A model generated the notes under the pieces. That model saw only the letters and a list, made by a program, of their open reading frames with translations, was not told the origin of the DNA and made no database searches. 53,316 nt of DNA. Origin: Microcaldota archaeon. GTDB lineage: Archaea > Micrarchaeota > Micrarchaeia > Micrarchaeales > Micrarchaeaceae. The translations under genes and the position numbers were made by a program. The DNA is taken from positions 1-53,316 of the forward strand of contig JAJYUR010000004.1 in NCBI GenBank assembly GCA_021792395.1, read 5' to 3'. Shown here piece by piece: positions 34,434-42,377 of the stretch; within the stretch, counting starts at the first letter, position 1, and each line of letters starts with the position of its first letter.

Positions 34434-36161
34434 TCATCCGAAGAATGCGTTTGTAGCGTTAAATGTGCCGTTGACTAGCCTAGTTACATTTTCGTATGTA
34501 TAATTCATCTGCATGTCATATGCAGTAGTGATGCTTGCAATTGGCACGGGTATATTATGACATGCTACCGTATCATTGGCACTTGATCCGCCAGATATTG
34601 TCTGGTTTATTGTCTGATTGGCTTCTTCGCCAGATATGAAGCATGATAACGTGTTTATGTGAATTGCATGTGGCAGCCTATTGAGTATCTGCAGAGACGC
34701 ATAATCATTAGATGTATTGAATGCGAGCGCCTTGCACCCTATCGAAGAATTGCTTATGCTGCACGAATTCTTGAACGCAGGTTGCCATATTGCACTGCGT
34801 TGACTTAGGTTCAGCGCTTGTATCAGCTTGGCGGCATTGTAATGCGCATCCAATGCATTCGAAGAATTGACAAAGGAGTATAATATTGCAGTGTAGTTTG
34901 TGCCTATCTCCTCAGATTTTATGAATGAGTAATTTGCAAGGGACTGTGCTGCTCCACTTATTGGAGACAGGTATGTAGAGCATACACTAGTGCCTGTTTT
35001 GTTGTTCGAATATATAAGGCCTAAACAGCTGAATGTAGAATTATTTATATTGCTAAGATTAAGCGGATGCGCATTCTTTTTAAGATAAGCTGCGAAGGTG
35101 CCGAAACTGTTTTGGAACACGTTCATCGAGTACATGCTGTTGGATGCAACACCGAAGACGTATCCAGCAGGGGTTGAATTAGTATATGTGAAATTCCTAA
35201 GATGTGCTTCGAATATGGGATTGGATTTTGATGCGTTGATTATTACGTTTGCCTCAAACGGAGAATATGCTTTAGATATAACGTTTATACACGTACTGTT
35301 ATTGGAATTGTTGTAGTAAGCCATCACCTTTGTCCATCCTCCATTGGTAAGCGTGCATATGCTCGTTTCGTTGCTTGCCCTTGCGTAAGTAGCCGTATTT
35401 CCGTTGGCAGTAAAATTGTATTCAGGTATGTTGAACGTGGACAGCAGAAGCGCTATCTTATCGCTCGTTAATGTTCCCTGTATCCATGCCCCGTATGCTA
35501 TGCTACCGTTGGAGTATCTTGCATATGCGCCATTCTCTACATTTATCAGCGGCAAGACGTCCGTAAATATCTTTGAAATTATGTCTTGCGATGGGCCGAA
35601 TATCATCTTAAATTTGCTAGTGTTGTAGGATTCATATCCCAGCGATGAAAATGCCGCACCTTTTGGGAAAAGAGAAAATTCTGTTGTGTTTAATATCCAG
35701 TTATCAGGTATAAATGCATATAGATCTGGCGTTTGTGGGGATTTGACATTTATGTTTACTGCAGATGATGCATCTGCCCTGTTTGCTATATTTAAGACAT
35801 TTGCAGGATCAAGAACTGCAGAGAATTGGTATATGCCGTTTGCATCATATGTATAATTTTCGTTTATCGATACGTTTGAATTTGCAGGTATCGATACTTT
35901 GTAGAAACCAAGTTCGGTGCCATTTAGGTAAAATCCTAAAGGTATGGCCTTGGTGTAAAAATTGTCTTTGTTATACACAGTTATAAGAAAATGTGACGTC
36001 TGATATGGGTATAAGGCATTGGATGCGCTATAATTCAGGGCAGCTATATGTACTGCCATATTATACGAAGATGATGGCTTTAGCATTAGCGCAGATATAA
36101 AAACTATTAATGCGACCGCTATCGCAAGCATGCCGTAAAATACAATATTCTTGGACACCAT
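34434..36161 (-). CDS. Large anchored surface protein, sequon-rich
   Basis: The 575-residue product has an N-terminal membrane helix (about 8-28) followed by roughly 540 extracytoplasmic residues with many N-x-S/T sequons and a spread of Cys. The first domain (residues about 30-135) looks like an Ig-like or cadherin-like beta sandwich. No catalytic motif is visible. Its gene follows the winged-helix gene by 4 bases, so they form a pair. A role in the cell envelope is inferred from topology. The ATG follows GGTA by 5 bases. Confidence 0.7.
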   Translation of the reverse strand: MVSKNIVFYGMLAIAVALIVFISALMLKPSSSYNMAVHIAALNYSASNALYPYQTSHFLITVYNKDNFYTKAIPLGFYLNGTELGFYKVSIPANSNVSINENYTYDANGIYQFSAVLDPANVLNIANRADASSAVNINVKSPQTPDLYAFIPDNWILNTTEFSLFPKGAAFSSLGYESYNTSKFKMIFGPSQDIISKIFTDVLPLINVENGAYARYSNGSIAYGAWIQGTLTSDKIALLLSTFNIPEYNFTANGNTATYARASNETSICTLTNGGWTKVMAYYNNSNNSTCINVISKAYSPFEANVIINASKSNPIFEAHLRNFTYTNSTPAGYVFGVASNSMYSMNVFQNSFGTFAAYLKKNAHPLNLSNINNSTFSCLGLIYSNNKTGTSVCSTYLSPISGAAQSLANYSFIKSEEIGTNYTAILYSFVNSSNALDAHYNAAKLIQALNLSQRSAIWQPAFKNSCSISNSSIGCKALAFNTSNDYASLQILNRLPHAIHINTLSCFISGEEANQTINQTISGGSSANDTVACHNIPVPIASITTAYDMQMNYTYENVTRLVNGTFNATNAFFG

Positions 36162-36165
36162 TGCA

Positions 36166-36624
36166 TTACCTTTTGCTCAATTCTTTTATGACAGTTGATA
36201 CCTTGCCTTTTATTGGATATATCCCAGATTCAAAATAGTTCTCCACCCACGCATCGATGTCATATTTATCTGACCCATCAGGAATGATGAAGCGGTATCT
36301 GCCTTTTGAATGCGCAAGCACGCCTGCATTGCCTAGCTGCAGGAGATGATACCTCAATGTCTTTTCGTTTATCGGACCCCATGCCCCGCCTATGTACCCT
36401 GACAATTCTTCTACAGTGGGATCCTCGTTTTTCGTGAATTGGAAGTATAGCATCGCATCCAGCACAGATATTGCACTGAGCCTTGATTCTCCTGGATTTA
36501 TTACGCCTAGGCTGAGTGCGAGCCACCTGACCATCGAGCGCCTGGTCTCCACGACCTCTTTCGTTAGCCTTAGCTCCCTTAGTGTTATCTCTCGTTCTAT
36601 AAGCTTTGCTTCATTGACTTCCAT
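36166..36624 (-). CDS. Winged-helix protein paired with a surface protein
   Basis: The 152-residue protein has an N-terminal charged helix (REITLRELRLTKEVVETRRS), then a winged-helix-like core (LSAISVLDAMLYFQFTKNED, TVEELSGYIGGAWGPINEKTLRYHLLQLGNAGVL) and a wing with HSKGRYRFIIPD. It resembles archaeal PadR/ArsR-type DNA-binding domains. Since it lies 4 bases upstream of the large surface-protein gene, it may regulate that operon. The exact family is not named. Confidence 0.65.
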   Translation of the reverse strand: MEVNEAKLIEREITLRELRLTKEVVETRRSMVRWLALSLGVINPGESRLSAISVLDAMLYFQFTKNEDPTVEELSGYIGGAWGPINEKTLRYHLLQLGNAGVLAHSKGRYRFIIPDGSDKYDIDAWVENYFESGIYPIKGKVSTVIKELSKR

Positions 36625-36644
36625 ATAGGCACACAGTTGATGAT

Positions 36645-36992
36645 TTACAAGATGTATTTAGAAATTAAAGTTTGTGACATCCTCTCCCAACTGAAGGTTG
36701 AGAGCTTCCTTCTGAAGAAATGCCTGTAAGCATCGGATGCCCTTTTTGAGACATTCTGAAGGACCTGAGAATGCAATTCTGCAAACTCTGGCTTTTCCTT
36801 TTTTATCTGCATAATCCATACATTCATTCTGTATTCAGTGAGGGTTTTGCCTGTTTCTTTGTAATACGTTTTTGATTTCTCTATGAGGAGGTTGTAGATT
36901 TCCTTTGCAAGGAACATCTGCCTGTTAAGTGTTTCCTTCTGCACCTTTGAAGGATATGCACGATATTTATATGCAGTTTTCATGGCGACCAT
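36645..36992 (-). pseudogene. tnpB: Truncated TnpB (IS200/IS605 OrfB) remnant
   Basis: The frame encodes only the N-terminal part of a TnpB nuclease: KTAYKYRAYPSKVQKETLNR, FLAKEIYNLLIEKSKTYYKE and QVLQNVSKRASDAYRHFFRR match the family's first 95 residues. Then the frame runs into the element's right-end hairpin (encoding LSTFSWERMS) and stops. Full TnpB has about 370-400 residues, so the RuvC catalytic residues and zinc finger are missing and it cannot be a nuclease. The sequence is an internal deletion, not a frameshift. Confidence 0.85.
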
Positions 36993-37070
36993 ATTTATTG
37001 CACCGTTAAAGTTTATATACTTTGCAGTTCGCTTTCACCTCATACCTCAAGGATGGAGGGTTTCCTGCTC
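36678..37070 (-). mobile_element. Deleted IS200/IS605-family element with both ends kept
   Basis: On the minus strand the left end (37031-37070) has a CCTC/GAGG hairpin, typical of IS605 subterminal palindromes. The right end (36678-36704) has an imperfect 8-bp hairpin CTCTCAAC/GTTGGGAG followed by AGGATG. The remnant tnpB lies between. No tnpA is present, so mobility would need a transposase in trans. Confidence 0.65.
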
Positions 37071-37113
37071 ACATTTATAAATTACTATCTGCCTATAACT
37101 AAGAGTGAATTAC

Positions 37114-37485
37114 ATGTCCGATTTAAGCGTTAGCGCAAAGTTCATCCCGGAAAAGCTCAAGGCGTATGCAAAGAATGATGTCACAATGGTTATAAGCCTA
37201 AACAATGCAAGCAAGACCAACCATTATTGGTGTGAATGCGATGTTAATGTAAAATCTCCCCTTTCCTTGGCGCACGACAGGGAGTTGGACACGGGAAGGA
37301 CAAGGATGGGCATCGCTCATCCAGAAAGCAAGATAGAGAAGCATATCAAGGTATATACTAGGCCAAATAATTTTCCAGACGATTATACAATAAAAATAAC
37401 GGCGTACGTGTATGACCAGGACGGGGCCATTTCCGAAAGAATCGAATTGCCAGTAAAGATAGAATGCGCAGATGAGCCAAAATGA
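37114..37485 (+). CDS. Small Ig-fold-like cytoplasmic protein of unknown function
   Basis: The 123-residue protein has a regular beta-strand pattern (LSVSAKFIPEKLKAYAKNDVTMVISLNN, IEKHIKVYTRPNNF, YTIKITAYVYDQDG, RIELPVKIEC) that suggests an immunoglobulin-like sandwich. There is no signal peptide or membrane helix. Cys near HYWCECD could bind metal. A GTGA core precedes the ATG at 37114; a GTG at 37105 is an alternative. It converges with the acylphosphatase gene. The family is not recognised. Confidence 0.65.
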   Translation: MSDLSVSAKFIPEKLKAYAKNDVTMVISLNNASKTNHYWCECDVNVKSPLSLAHDRELDTGRTRMGIAHPESKIEKHIKVYTRPNNFPDDYTIKITAYVYDQDGAISERIELPVKIECADEPK

Positions 37486-37494
37486 CGCATCCGT

Positions 37495-37773
37495 TCAATG
37501 TTCTATGCTGAAATCCCTAAATGCCCCGTAATCGCCATCCTTGACATTGGACCTTTCTATTTTGTAGACCTGTGGGCCGTTTTCAACGCTTATGTCTATA
37601 GCCCTTATCAATTGGAGTATCTGCTCTTCCGTACCCTCTGCCAGTATCAATACGCTGCCATCAGGCATATTCCTTACGCTTCCTTTAATTCCCAAGGATA
37701 CTGCGTTCTTCATGACTAGATATCTGTAACCGACGCCTTGGACAAACCCATGCACTACAAGCATGACTTTCAT
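37495..37773 (-). CDS. acyP: Acylphosphatase
   Basis: This 92-residue protein has the acylphosphatase signatures VHGFVQGVGYRYLVM (with the catalytic Arg of the phosphate loop) and GIKGSVRNMPDGSVLILAEG (with the catalytic Asn). The family hydrolyses acyl phosphates such as acetyl phosphate and carbamoyl phosphate. The start at 37773 (MKVMLVV) matches the family; the longer frame from 37833 overlaps the PRT gene. It is the last gene of the ECF-PRT operon, 13 bases after it. Confidence 0.93.
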   Translation of the reverse strand: MKVMLVVHGFVQGVGYRYLVMKNAVSLGIKGSVRNMPDGSVLILAEGTEEQILQLIRAIDISVENGPQVYKIERSNVKDGDYGAFRDFSIEH

Positions 37774-37786
37774 TATTCCAACTCGA

Positions 37787-38380
37787 TTATTTGGCAGGTA
37801 AACCTGCAGAGGGGTTCGCCTTGCTTCTGGCATTGCGCCTAACGCCGTACTTTCTGCGCATGAAATCTTGCCCTTCCTTGTTGCCAGACTTTTTGAAGTC
37901 CTCAGCAGTCTCCGCCTCTTCGTAGTCGAAGATGACCCACGTATTGTTGTCCAGCGTTTTGCTGCAGAAATCCGGCAGTATGATTGAGCGGGGTTTGCGG
38001 AGCATGGTTGCGGTCGCTACGTTAGGCGTTGATTTCCTTACCTCGGATAATACCGCATTAAGCGTCTTCCCAGTATCGGCAATGTCGTCGGCGATGAGTA
38101 TATACTTACCGTTGGGCCATGACTTAGGCACTGCTTCCATTCCTTCCAGATGTACCGCGTCCATCATCTTGTTTACTTCTGAATAATGACTTGCTCTTAT
38201 GCCATATAATCTGCTGACGCCAAAATAGTCGCTCAGCAGGCGCCCGAACACCATGCCACCGCGCTCTATGTATATTATAGCTTCAGGGGTGCCATACTTT
38301 TGCGCGAACGACAGTGCTATCGTCTTGCTCATGCTTTGCATCTCTTCGAAGCTTATCCTTACGTATCTCGATTTTTCCGT
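37787..38380 (-). CDS. Stand-alone phosphoribosyltransferase, apparent ACG start
   Basis: The roughly 197-residue type I PRT transfers phosphoribose from PRPP to a base. YILIADDIADTGKTL is the PRPP loop and ERGGMVFGRLLSDYFGV the other active-site loop. It is a close relative of the PRT domain fused to the ATPase upstream. The ATG at 38341 would remove the conserved first strand (RYVRISFEEM), matched by KYKRMDF in the sister domain. In frame upstream lies ACG at 38380, 6 bases after GGTG that overlaps the previous stop. An ATG just before it is followed at once by TAA. Confidence 0.85.
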   Translation of the reverse strand, partial: TEKSRYVRISFEEMQSMSKTIALSFAQKYGTPEAIIYIERGGMVFGRLLSDYFGVSRLYGIRASHYSEVNKMMDAVHLEGMEAVPKSWPNGKYILIADDIADTGKTLNAVLSEVRKSTPNVATATMLRKPRSIILPDFCSKTLDNNTWVIFDYEEAETAEDFKKSGNKEGQDFMRRKYGVRRNARSKANPSAGLPAK

Positions 38381-38385
38381 TTACA

Positions 38386-40683
38386 TCACCTGAAATTTTC
38401 TTTTATGAATTTCATGCCAGCATGGTTATTGTCATGCTGAAAACCCCTGTATGCTTCCTCCTTTTCATAATCAAATATTATCCAGCTATCCTTACCTGCC
38501 ATGGCGCCATAGAAATCCGGCCTGAAGGATGAGCCTTCCTTGCATAGCAGCGCAACGGTCACGAGCTTTCTAGAAATAGGCGATAGCCTGCTCGATACTG
38601 CAGCCATCGTCTTTCCGGTATCTATTATATCGTCCACCAGCAGTACATATCCGTTGTTTTCAGGTATCTCCCTTGGACTGCTGACATAGACACCTTTTGA
38701 GGGAAGCCCATATTCATTATAATAGCTGGCCTTTATCCCATACACTTTGCTGACACCCAGATAGTCGCTCAGCAGGCGCCCGAACACCATGCCTCCTCTT
38801 TGCACATACACTATTGCGCCTGGAACTCCGTGCTTGGATCTTATGGCAGATGCTATGCTTTTTGCATGCATTCGCATTGCGCCAAAATCCATGCGCTTGT
38901 ATTTTGTCTTCAAACCACTAAAGCTGAAAAAATCGTTCAAATCAGACGCGGTAAGCAGTATATTGTTCAGCATGCCTATCCTTTTGAGCTCTTTTGAAAG
39001 TTTTACAGACTGTGGAGCAACGAGCGACGCCTTGGATAGCAATGCATCATTCTCAAATAGGTTTACAGTGCTGCCGTCGTATATTATATGGCCTGCATTC
39101 ATGACTATGGACCGCTTGCAGTATTCTGCTACAAGGCGCATATCGTGCGTTATTACAAATATGGTCTTTCCGGCATCGTTCATGCCTTTGAGAAGCTCCA
39201 TTATTTCCTTTGCCATAGTATAGTCTTGACCAGTAGTTGGCTCGTCGACTATCAGTATTTCGGGTTCCATTGCAAGTACGCTTGCAACTGCAAGCCTTCG
39301 CTTTTGGCCCTTGCCCAGAAAGAGAGGATCTTCCGATGCCTTGCTCTCGAGGCCGACGTTTTTCAGCACCTTATTCACCCTTATATTTATTTCTTCGGCA
39401 GGCATGGCCATGTTCTTCAGACCATACGAGACCTCAGAATATACGCTACGGTTGAATATTTGATGGTCTGGATTTTGGAATATATAGCCCACTTTGAACG
39501 GCATCAGAGCCCTGTTCTTGGCGGCATGCAAATCCATGCCCATTACGCTTACATCTCCTTTGAACGAACCTTCTATGCCGCTTATCACTTTAGACAGCGT
39601 ACTTTTACCTGAGCCGTTCTGGCCCACCAAGGCTACGAATTCGCCTTTCGCTATCTTGAATGATATGGAATCCAGCGCATGCGTTCCATCCCCATAGCTG
39701 AAGTCCAAGTCCTTTACAGATATAAGCTCTTTTGACGGCTCCTCGATAGCTTCAATCGCAGGTTGGATTGCCCTTTCGTCTTTTATTTTAAGCAGCCTCG
39801 CATGCGCCACGAACGATTCTATAGTCAGGTATGTCCTGGTTCCCTTGCCCATCTTGACGTCAGTCAATTCCGGCGCGTATATATTGTGTTTTTCGACAAG
39901 TTGCTTGTCGGAATATATATTTTCCGGGGTGCCTACCGCGACTATGCAGCCTTTATCCATTACCGCAATCCTGTCGGCAAATCTCTGCATTATTTCAGGG
40001 TTGTGCTCCACAAGTATGACTGTAAGCTTGTGTTCTTCCTTTATGCGCTCTATTGCGTCTATAACTTCCATCTTCCCGGCGGGATCTAAATCGGATGTAG
40101 GCTCGTCAAGTATCAGTACCTTCGGCCGCATGGCTATGAAGCTGGCTATTATAAGCCGCTGCTTCTGACCGCCTGAAAGCTCTGCAGGGTGTATGCGCTC
40201 TGAATCTGCATACAGGTCGTACATGCCCACCCTGCGAAGAGCCTCTTTTATCCTTGCATCTATTTCACCCGGAGGCAGCCCCATGAACTGAAGACCTAGG
40301 GAAAGCTCCTGCTTTACGCTCATCGTAAGAAACTGGCTTTCTGGATCCTGCATCACTATGCCGACGGTTGGGGCCATGGTCCCTCTGCCTATTATTATGT
40401 TCTTGCCGCTTTTCCTAACTACTGCGCTTACGGTATCGCTGAATACCTTTATGCTTCCGTCCATGAATTGTTTTGCGTCTTCATAAGACAAATGCATCTG
40501 ATGTGGTATCAACCCCGATATCGCAAAACAGAGGGTGGTCTTCCCCGATCCGCTTGGGCCGGTTATGCCGAAGAACTCATTCTCCTTTATTTGCAGGCTT
40601 ATCCCCTTCAGCGCAAATTCGTTTACACTGCCGGTAAATGTGGGATATCTCCAGTAGAATTTATTGACATTTATTGCGTCCAT
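38386..40683 (-). CDS. Tandem EcfA ATPase fused to a phosphoribosyltransferase
   Basis: The 765-residue product has two ABC ATPase domains and a C-terminal PRT. Domain 1 (about 1-290) has Walker A GPSGSGKTT (42-50), signature LSGGQ (169-173), Walker B ILDEP (191-195) and H-loop His227. Domain 2 (about 320-560) has GQNGSGKST (354-362), Q-loop FQNPDHQIF, a weak signature LGKGQ (456-460), Walker B IVDEP and His513. The PRT (about 594-765) has RGGMVFGRLLSDYLGV and the PRPP loop VDDIIDTGK (683-691). ATP use would drive ECF uptake while the PRT traps the base as a nucleotide. The gene lies 4 bases from ecfT. Confidence 0.92.
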   Translation of the reverse strand: MDAINVNKFYWRYPTFTGSVNEFALKGISLQIKENEFFGITGPSGSGKTTLCFAISGLIPHQMHLSYEDAKQFMDGSIKVFSDTVSAVVRKSGKNIIIGRGTMAPTVGIVMQDPESQFLTMSVKQELSLGLQFMGLPPGEIDARIKEALRRVGMYDLYADSERIHPAELSGGQKQRLIIASFIAMRPKVLILDEPTSDLDPAGKMEVIDAIERIKEEHKLTVILVEHNPEIMQRFADRIAVMDKGCIVAVGTPENIYSDKQLVEKHNIYAPELTDVKMGKGTRTYLTIESFVAHARLLKIKDERAIQPAIEAIEEPSKELISVKDLDFSYGDGTHALDSISFKIAKGEFVALVGQNGSGKSTLSKVISGIEGSFKGDVSVMGMDLHAAKNRALMPFKVGYIFQNPDHQIFNRSVYSEVSYGLKNMAMPAEEINIRVNKVLKNVGLESKASEDPLFLGKGQKRRLAVASVLAMEPEILIVDEPTTGQDYTMAKEIMELLKGMNDAGKTIFVITHDMRLVAEYCKRSIVMNAGHIIYDGSTVNLFENDALLSKASLVAPQSVKLSKELKRIGMLNNILLTASDLNDFFSFSGLKTKYKRMDFGAMRMHAKSIASAIRSKHGVPGAIVYVQRGGMVFGRLLSDYLGVSKVYGIKASYYNEYGLPSKGVYVSSPREIPENNGYVLLVDDIIDTGKTMAAVSSRLSPISRKLVTVALLCKEGSSFRPDFYGAMAGKDSWIIFDYEKEEAYRGFQHDNNHAGMKFIKENFR

Positions 40684-40687
40684 GATA

Positions 40688-41593
40688 TCAGCGCATTATC
40701 CCCAACATCAGTGTAAGATTGAACAGGTATGCTGAAAAAAGCACCGTGATCGACAATGCAATCATCGAAAAATCGTAGCGCGAAAAACCGCTTCCATTCC
40801 TGAATTCGGATATGCCTTTGCTCTTGCTGAAGCCTCTTGCTTCTAGCGCAGAACCCATGTCTACGGAACGCTTCAGCATGACTGCAGTTAAAGGTATTGA
40901 AAGCGATGCAAAGTTCCTTGCGTTCTTAACGATGTTCTTTCCCGAGCTTATGCTCGAACCCCGTGCGAATTGCGCATGGCGTATAGATTCAAAATCGCCC
41001 TGCATTATATGAAATGCGCGAAGGATGAACGATGAAAAGAAGACTGCTTTGAACGGAAGCTTGAGCTTGCTGAGTGCGCTTATGACATCGGAATCCCTTG
41101 TAGTCATCAGCACAAGGAGGGTAAGAAACGCCAGAGCAGCATATCCAAATACTTTTGTTACACCTATTTCCAACGAAAGCGTAGTTATGGTCAGAGGGAT
41201 ACTTAACGCCCTTAGGTTCACCAGCACCACGCTGCCAACCTGGTTGAATACTAGCCACCACAGAAGCATCACGAAAAGCGCAACTATTAATATGGCCAGG
41301 TAGCTTTTGACAAGATAGCGTATGACCCTTGCATCAGCCATGAAAAGCAGTACGGCCATGAGCATTATTCCTGAGAATATTATATCTGGAGTGCGCTCTG
41401 TTATTAGATGTATCACGGCCAGTGAGACCAGAATCAACACTATGAATTTTGTAAGTGCGTTGATGCGTGCAAATACTGAATTTGCCTTTGCATAGAATAG
41501 TATGGTGCGTATGTACTTCTTCTCGCCTTTGCGGTTTATTCTGGATTCTGCCTTAGGCTCGGCATGCGTTACTTTGCCATGTTTGCGCACCAT
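40688..41593 (-). CDS. ecfT: ECF transporter transmembrane subunit EcfT
   Basis: The 301-residue protein has about five membrane helices and two long cytoplasmic helices that end in the Ala-Arg-Gly coupling motifs AQFARGSS and LEARGFSK. These motifs insert into the two EcfA ATPases and couple them to the S component. A basic hydrophilic N-terminal extension (about 30 residues) is present. It sits between the S component and the fused ATPase gene in one operon. Confidence 0.92.
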   Translation of the reverse strand: MVRKHGKVTHAEPKAESRINRKGEKKYIRTILFYAKANSVFARINALTKFIVLILVSLAVIHLITERTPDIIFSGIMLMAVLLFMADARVIRYLVKSYLAILIVALFVMLLWWLVFNQVGSVVLVNLRALSIPLTITTLSLEIGVTKVFGYAALAFLTLLVLMTTRDSDVISALSKLKLPFKAVFFSSFILRAFHIMQGDFESIRHAQFARGSSISSGKNIVKNARNFASLSIPLTAVMLKRSVDMGSALEARGFSKSKGISEFRNGSGFSRYDFSMIALSITVLFSAYLFNLTLMLGIMR

Positions 41594-41612
41594 TACTTAT
41601 CACTGCAATTTA

Positions 41613-42278
41613 TTATGATATCCAGCCTTTTGTAAGAAGGCCGTATCTCTCCACTATCGGAGTCAGGTACTTACTCATGAAAGGCATCATCAGAAGGACT
41701 ATTGCATCCCCGGTTATCCATAAACCGGCACCCAGCCAATAGGCATGCACCGGGACGAAGCCCAGTACCGTAAGTATCCATACTCCCCACAGGCCACCGA
41801 TAATGTTGGTTATTCCCATGACCCACAATGCAAACCATGCTGCTGATTTCGGTTTTGACAGTATGTCCCTGCCAAATGGATCTACGTTCCGTTTTATCAG
41901 GTATCCCCTGTATAATAGGAATATCAGTATGGCAGGTATGAAATCCCCTACGCTAAAGCCCAATGCAGGCAGTATAGGCAAGCCAGTAAGCAGTCCTGCA
42001 CCAACTACGCTCCCAAGGAACGCGCCAAGGACGCCCCACATGCCCCACCATAACGTGAAAAGCACGAAGAATGGATATGCCCAGTATAGGAATCCTATCC
42101 CTGGGCCCACTACTGGCGTAGCTATAGTGCCGAGCCACGATAGCAGTATTACAACAGCTATCTGCACAGCGTATAAAGCGTATTGAGTGGAAGTTATATT
42201 CTTGTTCGGATTCCAGCGCAATCCGTACATCAAAGAAATAGGTCTAGTCTTGGCCTTTTCGGCTTTTTTGGCAGCCAT
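41613..42278 (-). CDS. ECF transporter substrate-binding (S) component
   Basis: The 221-residue membrane protein has about six helices and lies directly upstream of ecfT, in the place of an S component. GIGFLYWAYPFFVLFTLWWG and GFSVGDFIPAILIFLLYRG look like substrate-pocket helices. The start at 42278 (MAAKKAEKAKTRPI) follows GGTG closely; an upstream frame to 42326 is rejected. The substrate is not set by sequence. The PRT partners suggest a purine or pyrimidine base; this is inference from context. Confidence 0.75.
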   Translation of the reverse strand: MAAKKAEKAKTRPISLMYGLRWNPNKNITSTQYALYAVQIAVVILLSWLGTIATPVVGPGIGFLYWAYPFFVLFTLWWGMWGVLGAFLGSVVGAGLLTGLPILPALGFSVGDFIPAILIFLLYRGYLIKRNVDPFGRDILSKPKSAAWFALWVMGITNIIGGLWGVWILTVLGFVPVHAYWLGAGLWITGDAIVLLMMPFMSKYLTPIVERYGLLTKGWIS

Positions 42279-42377
42279 TTGCACCCCCAGTAATAATTCT
42301 AGGGCAATCTTTAAATCGTTTTCCACTGGCGGTAAAGCTTTTATTGTTTGCCATCGATTTATATGTTTAGTGATGAG

